In this document: positions 51,603 through 59,241 of the stretch, one piece after another
Layout: the number at the start of each line of letters is the position of its first letter
How positions within the stretch are numbered: the first letter of the stretch is position 1
From: Pseudomonas sp. BN411
GTDB taxonomy: Bacteria > Pseudomonadota > Gammaproteobacteria > Pseudomonadales > Pseudomonadaceae
Assembly (NCBI RefSeq): GCF_029871235.1
Contig: NZ_SSOM01000080.1
Location: forward strand, 152-64,151
Length of the DNA stretch: 64,000 bases
Reading direction: 5' to 3'
The notes under the pieces: model-generated
Told to the model about the DNA's origin: nothing
Database searches by the model: none
The model's input: only the letters and a program-made list of their open reading frames with translations
Position numbers and translations under genes: made by a program

Positions 51603-52546
51603 GCGCGGTCCTCCGCCCCACAGGCCTGGGTCGCTTTTCGCGGCAGGTGCACCTCAGCCAGCATGCAGCGCGCACTGCCACCGCCGATGCGCTCGATCGT
51701 GTCGATGTTCACCGGCAAGGGCTGGGCGTGGCGTTCGATGAGCGTGCGCTGGGCGGAACCGAGGGAGTTCCAGGCGGTGCGCGACATCACCAGAACTGGA
51801 TCGCCGGCGCGGTTATGCACTTCCAGCATGTTGCCGGCGAAGGACTCCAACTGGTCCCAGTTCAGGGCGAGGATGTCCTTGCCGGTGGCGCGCAGCTGGG
51901 TCTCTAGCGCAGTGCGCTCGCCGTTGGCGCTGACCGAGTCCAAGCAGGCGACGGCCAGGCTGGTGCCAACGCTCATCATCACGTTGGTGTGGTAGATGGC
52001 CACGCCCTGGCGGTCCTCGGCATGGAAGGCGCAGAGGTTGTAGCCGAACTGCTCGACAAAGTGGCGCAGCGCCTTGGCGTGGGTCCGGCTGGAGTAGCCG
52101 GCGTAGCAGATGTGGTGCTGGCGATCGAGCACCATGCTGCCGGTGCCCTCGAGGAACAGCCCCTGCCCTTCCATCTCGGTGAAGTCCAATACCCGCTCGA
52201 TCCGGTAATCCTGCAGCAGGTTTTCCAGTACGCCCTTGCTGCGTTCGAGCCGGCGGTTGTGCCCCTCCATCGGGTAGAGCGCCAGGGTGCCGTCGGCATG
52301 GCTGCTCCACCAGTTGTTGGGGAAGATCGAGTCCGGGGTATGTGGCGCTTCGCTGTCCTGGGCCACCAGCACGTCCACGCCCTGTTCGCGCAGGGCCGCG
52401 ACATAACCATCGAACTCTTCCAGAGCACGTACCTGCGCCTCTTCCGGCGTGAGAATCTGTTGCTGGAATTTGTTGTTGCCGGCGGTATCCAGGTTGAAGG
52501 TGAAACGGGTGGGCCGAATCATCAGGACGGTATTGGTGGTTTGCAT
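51599..52546 (-). CDS. ctlX: CtlX-type citrulline/arginine hydrolase (amidinotransferase fold)
   Basis: A 315-residue member of the arginine-deiminase/amidinotransferase fold: MIRPTRFTFN, DSIFPNNWWSSHADG, MEGQGLFLEGTGSMVLDR, VAIYHTNVMMSVG (His in HTN) and IERIGGGSARCMLAEVHLP with the nucleophilic Cys near residue 301. The FPNNWWSSH and GGGSARCMLAE motifs are typical of CtlX, which hydrolyses citrulline or a related ureido/guanidino amino acid. First gene of a three-gene minus-strand unit with astA-like and a small protein. Start at MQTTNT (52546). Confidence 0.85.
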   Translation of the reverse strand: MQTTNTVLMIRPTRFTFNLDTAGNNKFQQQILTPEEAQVRALEEFDGYVAALREQGVDVLVAQDSEAPHTPDSIFPNNWWSSHADGTLALYPMEGHNRRLERSKGVLENLLQDYRIERVLDFTEMEGQGLFLEGTGSMVLDRQHHICYAGYSSRTHAKALRHFVEQFGYNLCAFHAEDRQGVAIYHTNVMMSVGTSLAVACLDSVSANGERTALETQLRATGKDILALNWDQLESFAGNMLEVHNRAGDPVLVMSRTAWNSLGSAQRTLIERHAQPLPVNIDTIERIGGGSARCMLAEVHLPRKATQACGAEDRA

Positions 52547-52897
52547 GGGGGCCGCTTCGTGGGGTGGATGTTGGGGTCCATTCTCCCGTCGACGCCGTTG
52601 CAAACCCGGCTGATCTGGCCCGCGCCGGCGACCAGGAACGCCGAAACTGGCCGCGCGACAGCGGATTTGGCTGCCGCCTTCCGAGCCGTTCCCGACCACG
52701 TCCAGCGGCCACGTACTCCGAGTTAGCGCGCCCAGCCAAAGCTGTCGCCCACGCATCCGTAACGACCCGATCCGCCGTGCGCAAGGCCTAGCACGACAGG
52801 TTTCGCCCCAGGGCATCCGTGAGACTTCCAGGGCGGGCTCCTGATCCCCAACCAGGACGCTGACTGCCCGTCCCATCAACAAGAACGGAAGCTAGAC
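52547..52897. other. 351-bp divergent intergenic region ctlX/racemase
   Basis: Nothing recognisable beyond promoter-type sequence; no repeat, RNA or clear operator was identified. An open frame on the minus strand continues from ctlX through it, but its composition is that of a shadow and it lacks a ribosome site. Confidence 0.5.
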
Positions 52898-54136
52898 ATG
52901 ACCCGATACACCCTTAGTCGCCTGGCCATAGCCCTGACCCTCGCCAGCAGCGCCGGACTCTCCCACGCAGCCCCTCTGCTGGATGCCACCCGTGACAACG
53001 TGCCCGCCGCCGCGCGCATGGCCGAAAGCAATGCCTGGCTGGAGATCGACCAGGCCGCCTTCGAGAACAACATCGCCCGTATCCAGAAACTGGTGGCCGG
53101 CAAGAGCCAGGTCTGCGCCGTGATGAAGGCCGATGCCTATGGCACTGGCATCGCCCTGCTGGTGCCTTCGGCCATTCGCATGGGCATCGGCTGCATCGGC
53201 GTCGCCAGTAACGAGGAAGCCCGCATCGTCCGGGAAAAGGGCTTCAAGGGCCGCCTGATGCGCCTGCGCACCGCCAAACTGGGAGAAATGGAAGACGCCC
53301 TGCCCTACGGCATGGATGAAATGGTCGGCAACCTGGAAGTCGCCCGCCAGTTGGACGCCCTGGCCCAGCGCAATGGCCGCAAGGTGGCGGTGCACCTGGC
53401 GCTGAATTCGGCCGGCATGGGCCGCAACGGCCTGGAAGTAGGTACACCCCAGGGGCAGAAGGATGCTGTCGCTATGGCCACCCTGCCGCATCTGGAGGTG
53501 GTCGGCATCATGACCCACTTCCCGGTGGAAGAGCGTGAGGACGTGCTCAAGGGGCTCGCCCACTTCAAGGAGCAATCCGCCTGGCTGATCGAGCAGGCGA
53601 AGCTGGACCGCAGCAAAGTCCTGCTGCACTGCGCTAATACCTTCACCACTCTGGAAGTCCCCGAAGGCTGGCTGGACATGGTCCGCCCCGGCGCCGCGCT
53701 CTACGGCTACCCAGTGGGCGGCCACGAGGAGTTCCAGCGGGTCATGCAGTTCAAGCCTCAGGTGGCGTCGGTCAACGCCTATCCGGCCGGCAGCAGCATC
53801 AGCTACGACCGCACCTACACCCTGACTCGGGATTCTCTCATTGCCAATATTCCCGCCGGCTACTCGGACGGCTACCGCCGCGCCTTCTCCAACAAGGCTT
53901 CGGTGCTGATCAACGGGCAACGGGCGCGGGTGATCGGCAAGGTCACCATGAATACCCTGATGGTCGACGTTACCGACATCCAGGGGGTGAAACCCGGCGA
54001 TGAAGTGGTGCTCTATGGCAGGCAAGGCAAGGACGAGATCACCCAGGCAGAGCTGGAAGCCATCAACGGCGCGTTGTTGGCTGACCTCTACACGGTCTGG
54101 GGCAATTCGAATCCGAAGGTATTGAAGGCCAAGTGA
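52898..54136 (+). CDS. Periplasmic broad-specificity amino-acid racemase
   Basis: A 412-residue fold-III PLP racemase, very like the P. putida broad-spectrum racemase. Signal peptide at residues 1-24 (SHA|APLL). PLP lysine K77 in VMKADAYG; catalytic tyrosine in the later SSISYDRTYTL. C73 and C99 are spaced 26 apart exactly as the disulfide of the secreted racemase. DAYGTG replaces DAYGHG, so one PLP-region residue differs. Secreted racemases of this type convert Lys, Arg, Gln, Met and others to D-forms used in wall editing and signalling. Position between ctlX/astA and Aot-like transport genes suits a basic amino-acid role. Confidence 0.93.
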   Translation: MTRYTLSRLAIALTLASSAGLSHAAPLLDATRDNVPAAARMAESNAWLEIDQAAFENNIARIQKLVAGKSQVCAVMKADAYGTGIALLVPSAIRMGIGCIGVASNEEARIVREKGFKGRLMRLRTAKLGEMEDALPYGMDEMVGNLEVARQLDALAQRNGRKVAVHLALNSAGMGRNGLEVGTPQGQKDAVAMATLPHLEVVGIMTHFPVEEREDVLKGLAHFKEQSAWLIEQAKLDRSKVLLHCANTFTTLEVPEGWLDMVRPGAALYGYPVGGHEEFQRVMQFKPQVASVNAYPAGSSISYDRTYTLTRDSLIANIPAGYSDGYRRAFSNKASVLINGQRARVIGKVTMNTLMVDVTDIQGVKPGDEVVLYGRQGKDEITQAELEAINGALLADLYTVWGNSNPKVLKAK

Positions 54137-54143
54137 TGGACCG

Positions 54144-54168
54144 GTACGCCGCCCGTGGGGCGGCGTAC
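54144..54168 (+). terminator. 10-bp GC hairpin after racemase
   Basis: GTACGCCGCC (54144-54153) and GGCGGCGTAC (54159-54168) pair perfectly around CGTGG, eight bases after the stop codon. The T-run is missing, but position and strength suit a terminator. Confidence 0.6.
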
Positions 54169-54169
54169 T

Positions 54170-54270
54170 CTGTGGGGGCGAATGAATTCGCATTCCGTAG
54201 GATGGGTGGAGCTTGCGATACCCATCAATCCCGCCGTGATAGGTATCGCTCCGCTCCACCCATCCTACGT
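54170..54270. repeat. Repeat cluster with 17-bp perfect inverted repeat
   Basis: TGTGGGGGCGAATGAATTCG (54171-54190) is a variant of the 22-base repeat. It is followed by CGTAGGATGGGTGGAGC (54196-54212) and its exact inverted copy GCTCCACCCATCCTACG (54253-54269). Lies between convergent racemase and lrp-like genes. Confidence 0.75.
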
Positions 54271-54285
54271 TCTCCCGGCCGGTCG

Positions 54286-54765
54286 CTACTCCTTCGCCGT
54301 CTTGACCATGGCGAGCTCCGGGTGGCTGACCAGTTTGTCGATGTGCAGCTCGGGGTCGTTGAACCAGGTTTCCGTCAGCACGCGATAGTGCTCCATGTCC
54401 CGGCAGCGCATGCGCAGGCTGTAGTCGAAGGCGCCGCTGATCAGGCGGCACTCCAGCACCTGGGCGCAGCTGCGCGCCTTGGCCTCGAAGGCCTTCTGCG
54501 CGGCGCGGCCGCTCTGGTTGGACAGCGCCACCAGTACCAGCAGCGATAGTCCGGGCGTAAGCTTGCGCTGGTCGATGATGGCGGAATAGCCCCGGATCAC
54601 GCCCATTCTTTCCAACTTGCGCACCCGCTCCAGGCACGGACGCGGTGTGAGGTGCACGCGCTCGGAGAGCTTCTGGTAGGTGATGCGCCCGTCATGGCGC
54701 AGCACCTCCAGGATCGCTTGATCGATACGGTCCAGCGCCACCGACGACTCGCTTGACTCGATCAT
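54286..54765 (-). CDS. Lrp/AsnC-family transcriptional regulator
   Basis: A 159-residue Lrp-like regulator: helix-turn-helix at residues 12-60 (DRIDQAILEVLRHDGRITYQKLSERVHLTPRPCLERVRKLERMG) and RAM ligand-binding domain (about 70-150, LVLVALSNQ, ECRLISGAFDYSLRMRC). It is 10 bases after the ATPase gene and the last gene of the ABC-transporter unit, in the place occupied by argR in the P. aeruginosa aot operon, but of a different family. It probably senses a basic amino acid and controls this locus or the racemase. ATG 54765 or GTG 54768 could be the start. Confidence 0.9.
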   Translation of the reverse strand: MIESSESSVALDRIDQAILEVLRHDGRITYQKLSERVHLTPRPCLERVRKLERMGVIRGYSAIIDQRKLTPGLSLLVLVALSNQSGRAAQKAFEAKARSCAQVLECRLISGAFDYSLRMRCRDMEHYRVLTETWFNDPELHIDKLVSHPELAMVKTAKE

Positions 54766-54775
54766 CACGACGTCC

Positions 54776-55537
54776 TCACTTCAGGCGGCCGGAGAGGAAT
54801 TGTTGCAGGCGTTCGCTCTGCGGCCTTTCGAGGATTTCTGCACTCCCCTGCTCCTCGACGCGGCCCTGATGCAGGAACAGGACCTGGCTGGACACACGCC
54901 GGGCGAACTCCATTTCGTGAGTCACCATGAGCATGGTCCTGCCCTCCTCGGCCAGCGCCTGGATCACCTTCAGCACTTCCCCCACCAGTTCCGGGTCCAG
55001 CGCCGAGGTGGGTTCGTCGAAAAGCATGACATCCGGCTCCATCGCCAACGCACGGGCGATTGCTACCCGCTGCTGCTGCCCACCAGAGAGGAAGGCCGGA
55101 TACTGCCCCGCCACGCGGGACGGCAGACCCACCTTGTCCAGGTAGGTACGGGCACGTTCCTCGGCTTCCTTGCGACTGACGCCGAGGACGCGGATGGGCG
55201 CCAGGGTGATGTTGTCCAGTACGCTCAGGTGGCTCCACAGGTTGAAGTGCTGGAACACCATGGCCAGGCGGGTGCGCAGTTGTTGCAGCTGCTTGTCGCA
55301 GGCCGGACGCAGGGCACCGGCAGGTCCACGCATGCGAATGGCCTCGCCATCCAGGGTGATGGCCCCCTCGTCCGGCTGTTCGAGGAAGTTGATGCAGCGC
55401 AGCATGGTGCTCTTTCCTGACCCGCTTGCGCCGATCATGCTCACCACATCACCCGTTCGGGCATTGAGCGACACGCCCTTGAGCACTTCGTTGTCTCCGT
55501 ATCGCTTGTGCAAGGCTTCTACCGTCAGCTTGTACAT
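54776..55537 (-). CDS. aotP: ABC transporter ATPase, basic amino acid (AotP/HisP)
   Basis: A 253-residue polar amino-acid ABC ATPase: Walker A GASGSGKST, Q-loop VFQHFNLW, signature LSGGQQQR, Walker B VMLFDEPTSALDPE, and switch histidine in MLMVTHEM. Start at the second in-frame ATG (55537), with GGAG seven bases upstream, matches MYKLTVEAL of the family. Energises uptake of arginine/ornithine/lysine-type substrates together with AotJ, AotQ and AotM. Confidence 0.93.
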   Translation of the reverse strand: MYKLTVEALHKRYGDNEVLKGVSLNARTGDVVSMIGASGSGKSTMLRCINFLEQPDEGAITLDGEAIRMRGPAGALRPACDKQLQQLRTRLAMVFQHFNLWSHLSVLDNITLAPIRVLGVSRKEAEERARTYLDKVGLPSRVAGQYPAFLSGGQQQRVAIARALAMEPDVMLFDEPTSALDPELVGEVLKVIQALAEEGRTMLMVTHEMEFARRVSSQVLFLHQGRVEEQGSAEILERPQSERLQQFLSGRLK

Positions 55538-55600
55538 AAGGCACTCCAATGGCTGTGCTGCCTGGGCACAGCGCTTTTGTTCGCAGATGAGGATCGGGGT

Positions 55601-56311
55601 TCAGTGGGCCGGCCCGAGGAAGGCCAGCCAGCGCCGCTCGGCCAGGCGGAACAGCCCGACGAAGGCGAAGGTCAGGCCCAGATAGAACAGCGCGGCTATG
55701 CCGAATGACTGGAACGTCAGGAAGGTCGCGGCGTTGGCGTCCCGAGCGACCTTCAGGATGTCCGGGATCGTGGCAGTGAAGGCCACCGAGGTTGCGTGCA
55801 GCATGAGGATCACCTCATTGCTGTAGTACGGCAGCGAGCGGCGCAGGGCCGATGGGATGATCACGTAGGCGTAGAGGCGCCAGCCGCTGAGCCCGTAAGC
55901 GCGGGCCGCCTCGATTTCCCCGTGGGGAATACTGCGGATGGCGCCGGCGAATATCTCGACGGTGTAGGCGCAGGTATTCAGGGTGAAGGCCAGTAGCGTG
56001 CAATTCATCGCGTCGCGGAAGAAGGCATCCAGCACCGGCTGTGCTCGCACGGCGGCGATGCCGTAGATGCCGGTGTAGATGATCAGCAACTGGATGTAGA
56101 GCGGCGTGCCACGGAACAGGTAGGTAAAGAACTGCACCGGCCAGCGCAATAGTCGACAACGCGAAGTACGCGCGATGGCCAACGGCACCGAAAGCACGAA
56201 GCCCAGGGCCAGGGAAAAGCACAGCAACCAGAGTGTCATCGCCAGGCCAGTGGTGTTGTAGCCATCGCTGTAAAGGAAGGGTCGCCAGTATTCCTGGATC
56301 AGTTCAATCAT
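55601..56311 (-). CDS. aotM: ABC transporter permease, basic amino acid (AotM/HisM)
   Basis: A 236-residue HisM-type permease with about five membrane helices. The EAA loop sits in AIRSIPHGEIEAARAYGLSGWRLYAYVIIPSALRRSLPYYSNE. Overlaps the upstream aotQ by eight bases; 63 bases lie between it and the ATPase gene. Standard heterodimer partner of AotQ. Confidence 0.92.
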   Translation of the reverse strand: MIELIQEYWRPFLYSDGYNTTGLAMTLWLLCFSLALGFVLSVPLAIARTSRCRLLRWPVQFFTYLFRGTPLYIQLLIIYTGIYGIAAVRAQPVLDAFFRDAMNCTLLAFTLNTCAYTVEIFAGAIRSIPHGEIEAARAYGLSGWRLYAYVIIPSALRRSLPYYSNEVILMLHATSVAFTATIPDILKVARDANAATFLTFQSFGIAALFYLGLTFAFVGLFRLAERRWLAFLGPAH

Positions 56312-57017
56312 GGCTGTGCCCCCTTACGCCGAGGTTGTAGCGCGCTTCGAGCCAACGCAGGACGACGTTGGAAGCGCTGGTGATGAGGAGATACAGCAGC
56401 GCCGCGAGAATCAGGAAGAACAGCATGTTGAAGGTGGTCTTGCCGGCGTCCTGCGCGACTTTGACCACATCGGCCAGGCCGATGATCGACACCAGCGCGG
56501 TGGCCTTGAGCAGCACCAGCCAGTTGTTACCGAGGCTCGGCAGGGCGAAGCGCATCATCTGCGGGAAGACCACATGCGCGAAGCGCTGGAGGCGCCCCAG
56601 GCCATAGGCGGTGGCCGCCTCCAGCTGCCCGCGTGGCACAGAGAGGATGGCTCCACGAAAGGTTTCGGTGAAATACGCGCCGTAGATGAAGCCAAGGGTC
56701 ACGATGCCGGCGCCGAAAGGATCGACGTCGATGTAGTCCCAGCCCATGGCATCAGTGAGGCTGCTCAGCCAACCCTGCAGGCTGTAGAAGATCAGCAGCA
56801 TCAGCACCAGGTCGGGGATGCCGCGGATCAGGGTGGTGTAGAGCGTCGCCGGCACGCGCAGCAAAGTCAGCGGCGAGAGCTTCGCCGCGGCACCCAGCAG
56901 GCCGATGGCGACGCTCAGCGCCAGTGACAGCAGGGACAATTTCAGGGTGACCCAGGTGCCGTGCAGCAGCAGCGGTCCGAAGCCCTGCAGGTCCAGGAAA
57001 GGAAGGAGATCGTTCAC
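56304..57017 (-). CDS. aotQ: ABC transporter permease, basic amino acid (AotQ/HisQ)
   Basis: A 237-residue HisQ-type permease; EAA loop in ILSVPRGQLEAATAYGLGRLQRFAHVVFPQMMRFALPSLGNN. About five helices, LVLMLLIFYSLQG near the middle. Follows the binding-protein gene by 65 bases. Together with AotM it forms the channel. Confidence 0.92.
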   Translation of the reverse strand: MNDLLPFLDLQGFGPLLLHGTWVTLKLSLLSLALSVAIGLLGAAAKLSPLTLLRVPATLYTTLIRGIPDLVLMLLIFYSLQGWLSSLTDAMGWDYIDVDPFGAGIVTLGFIYGAYFTETFRGAILSVPRGQLEAATAYGLGRLQRFAHVVFPQMMRFALPSLGNNWLVLLKATALVSIIGLADVVKVAQDAGKTTFNMLFFLILAALLYLLITSASNVVLRWLEARYNLGVRGHSHD

Positions 57018-57082
57018 GGTTGCCTACCTGATTGAAAACGCCGCGCGACTGCCGGGGGAGCAGCCACGCGGCCAAGGCGTGG

Positions 57083-57862
57083 TCAGTTGTTGTAGAGGTC
57101 CAGTTCGCCGAAGTGCTTGCGCTGGATCTCCTGGTAGGTGCCGTTGGCGTGCATGGCCGCGATGGCCTTGTTGATCAGCGCCTTCAGCTCCTCGTCGCCC
57201 TTGCGCAGGCCGATGGCGATATCCGAGGGCACCATCGGGTCGCTGATGCCCTTGCTGCTCTGGAAGTCGGCGCCCTGGGGCGACTTGAGGAAGCTCAGCT
57301 CGGCTTCGAGCATGTCCTGGATGGAGGCGTCGAGGCGGCCGGATACCAGGTCCGCATAGACCTGGTCCTGGTTCTGGTAGGCCTTGAGCTGTACGCCACC
57401 GGGGGCCAGCTTCGCCTTGGCATAGGCCTCCTGGATCGTTCCCTGCTGGAAACCGATGGCCTTGCCCTTGAGGGATTCGGCGGTGGGCTCCAGGCCCGAG
57501 CCCTTGCGGGTGACGATGGAGGTGGGGCCGGAGAACAGGCGGTCGGAGAAGTCGATCTGCTTCTTGCGTGGTTCGGTCACGGTCATGGAGGACAGCACGG
57601 CATCGATCTTGCGCGCCTTCAGCGAGGGAATCAGCCCGTCGAAGTCGTTGGTCACCCAGGTGCACTTGACCTTGAGTTCGGCGCAGATGGCGTTGCCCAG
57701 GTCGATGTCGAAGCCCTGCAACGAGCCGTCAGGCGCAGTGGATTCGAAAGGCGGGTAGGCAGGGTTCACGCCAAAGCGGATTTCCTTCCACTCTTTGGCC
57801 ATGACGGCGCCGGAGGACAGCACGAGGGTGATAGCGGACAAGGCCAACCATTTGATTTTCAT
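57083..57862 (-). CDS. aotJ: Periplasmic basic amino-acid-binding protein (AotJ/HisJ-like)
   Basis: A 259-residue substrate-binding protein. Signal peptide at residues 1-22 (SSGAVMA). Mature motifs RFGVNPAYPPFESTAPDGSLQGFDIDLGNAICAELKVKCTWV and DGLIPSLKARKIDAVLSSMTVTEPRKKQIDFS, including the C-x7-C-like pair (CAELKVKC), are those of lysine/arginine/ornithine- or octopine/nopaline-binding proteins. First gene of aotJQMP-lrp. The start at 57862 is chosen by the signal sequence; it lacks a strong ribosome site on this strand. Confidence 0.92.
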   Translation of the reverse strand: MKIKWLALSAITLVLSSGAVMAKEWKEIRFGVNPAYPPFESTAPDGSLQGFDIDLGNAICAELKVKCTWVTNDFDGLIPSLKARKIDAVLSSMTVTEPRKKQIDFSDRLFSGPTSIVTRKGSGLEPTAESLKGKAIGFQQGTIQEAYAKAKLAPGGVQLKAYQNQDQVYADLVSGRLDASIQDMLEAELSFLKSPQGADFQSSKGISDPMVPSDIAIGLRKGDEELKALINKAIAAMHANGTYQEIQRKHFGELDLYNN

Positions 57863-58137
57863 GAGGAGGGTCCCAGCTTTGATTGGATTTATCGCCAACC
57901 GAATGGGCTCGGTCAGCACTTTTCAACGGGGCAGAGAAATGGATCGGTGGACGCGTGGCATCCGGTTCTTGTTATTGCCGTGGGGGCTGTCTGCTTGCTG
58001 CCAGGTGGCTTGAGCGGACGGCGCCAGAATGCCCCCACCACCCTCTCCGTTGGTGTCGTAACACCGCTTCCTGACAGTCGCTTTCGGCTGTTGAATCAGC
58101 CTGCACAGCCGAATCTGTCGCGCTCACGGCACAAGTC
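57863..58137. other. Promoter region of the aot-like operon
   Basis: About 275 bases between aotJ and the hairpin after the RraA-like gene. I see no clear ArgR or Lrp site and no small gene. Includes a TCGTAACACCG/GTTGAATCAGCC stretch without special features. Confidence 0.45.
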
Positions 58138-58169
58138 GGCTCCGACGCTGCCGGGGCAGCGCCGGAGCC
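58138..58169 (-). terminator. Hairpin after RraA-like gene
   Basis: GGCTCCG (58138-58144) pairs with CGGAGCC (58163-58169), continued by CGCTGC/GCAGCG inside after one mismatch. Begins six bases beyond the RraA-like stop codon (58175). No T-run on the minus strand. Confidence 0.5.
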
Positions 58170-58174
58170 GGGAC

Positions 58175-58801
58175 TCACGCCTTCGGAGCTTCCATCGCCA
58201 GCACACGTTCCAGCGGTTCGCCAGCCCGCAGGCGGACCAACAGCCCGGGCTCGGCGCGATCCGACGCCAGGGCCTGCTCGATCACATCCGCCAGCACCTC
58301 CGGCGGCAAGATCAGCACACCGTTGTCGTCCGCCATCACCAGGTCACCGGGTTGTACCGGCACACCACCGCAGGTCACCGGCACGTTCAGCGCGCTGGCC
58401 GAAGTGCCCACCAGCTTGGTGGTGAGCTGGCTGGTACCGCGGGCGAACACGGGCAGGCCGGCGGCGCGCAGTTCGGCCAGGTCCGTCGCCACGCCGTCGA
58501 CCACGATGCCAACCGCCCCGGCGCACTGGGCAGCACATTGGGTCACCGCTCCCACGCAGGCGTGCTCATGGTCGCCAGCCATGTCGATCACCAGCGCATC
58601 GCCGGGCTTCAGGCTGGCCAGGGCGCGGCTCACCGCGATGGCGTCGGCCTGGGCGACGCGCAGGGTGACGGCGCGGCCGATGAAGCGGACATCCGGGACC
58701 AGGGCGCGAATCTCATGGCTGACGAAGCCCTGCTCCAGGAAGTGGCCGAGGGTGGCGAAGCTGATCTCGCGCAATTGCGCCAGCAGGCGTTCCAGGTCCA
58801 T
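58175..58801 (-). CDS. RraA-like aldolase-family protein
   Basis: A 208-residue RraA/HMG-aldolase-fold protein: LEQGFVSHEIRALVPDVRFIGRAVTL, KPGDALVIDMAGDHEHACVGAVTQCAAQCAGAVGIVVDGVATDLAELR and PGDLVMADDNGVLILP are typical. In class-II aldolases of this family the loop reads DGxxRD, with Arg binding substrate and Asp binding the metal; here it is DGVATD, so the Arg is lost while Asp remains. Could be an altered aldolase/decarboxylase or a non-catalytic member. Start 58801 overlaps the RidA stop codon by one base. Confidence 0.82.
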   Translation of the reverse strand: MDLERLLAQLREISFATLGHFLEQGFVSHEIRALVPDVRFIGRAVTLRVAQADAIAVSRALASLKPGDALVIDMAGDHEHACVGAVTQCAAQCAGAVGIVVDGVATDLAELRAAGLPVFARGTSQLTTKLVGTSASALNVPVTCGGVPVQPGDLVMADDNGVLILPPEVLADVIEQALASDRAEPGLLVRLRAGEPLERVLAMEAPKA

Positions 58802-59187
58802 CAGCGGCCTCCCGCGTCGATCAGCTCGGCGACGCACTCGATCTCCAGCGACACGCCCCACAGCGAGACGCAGACGGTGGTACGTGCTGGCGGCGCGTGG
58901 CCGAGGATTTCCCGGTACACGCGGTTGAACTCCTCCAGCTGCGCCGGATCGGTGAGGTAGGCATTGACCTTGACGATGTGGTCCAGGCTGGAGCCGGCCG
59001 CTTTGAGGATCGCCGCCAGATTGGCGAAGGTCTGCCGCACCTGCTCGGAGAAGCTGGCGGGCTGTTCGTCCAGGCTACCCAGGGCGGGTATCTGCCCGGC
59101 GGTGAACACCAGGTGGCCACTGACCACGGCCTGGGAGTAAGGACCCACTGGCCCGATGGTGCCGGGGGCGGCGTTGATGCGTTTCAT
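58801..59187 (-). CDS. RidA-family enamine/imine deaminase
   Basis: A 128-residue RidA (YjgF/YER057c) protein. GPYSQAVVSGHLVFTAGQIP (15-34) and APPARTTVCVSLW (98-110, with the catalytic R102) followed by LEIECVAELIDA are the family signatures. RidA proteins hydrolyse reactive enamines/imines from amino-acid breakdown. Tight coupling with the RraA-like gene, a porin, a permease and an M20 hydrolase suggests it acts in a specific amino-acid catabolic route rather than general housekeeping. Confidence 0.92.
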   Translation of the reverse strand: MKRINAAPGTIGPVGPYSQAVVSGHLVFTAGQIPALGSLDEQPASFSEQVRQTFANLAAILKAAGSSLDHIVKVNAYLTDPAQLEEFNRVYREILGHAPPARTTVCVSLWGVSLEIECVAELIDAGGR

Positions 59188-59241
59188 GGGGTGTCTCCTG
59201 TTCGGCTCGGGAAACCGCCGGCCACGCCGGCGGCGGATGGC

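Noticed and set aside
57032-58960. 642-codon plus-strand frame over aotJ, the promoter region and RraA-like gene
   Set aside because: Crosses two well-supported minus-strand genes and an intergenic region; no domain seen.
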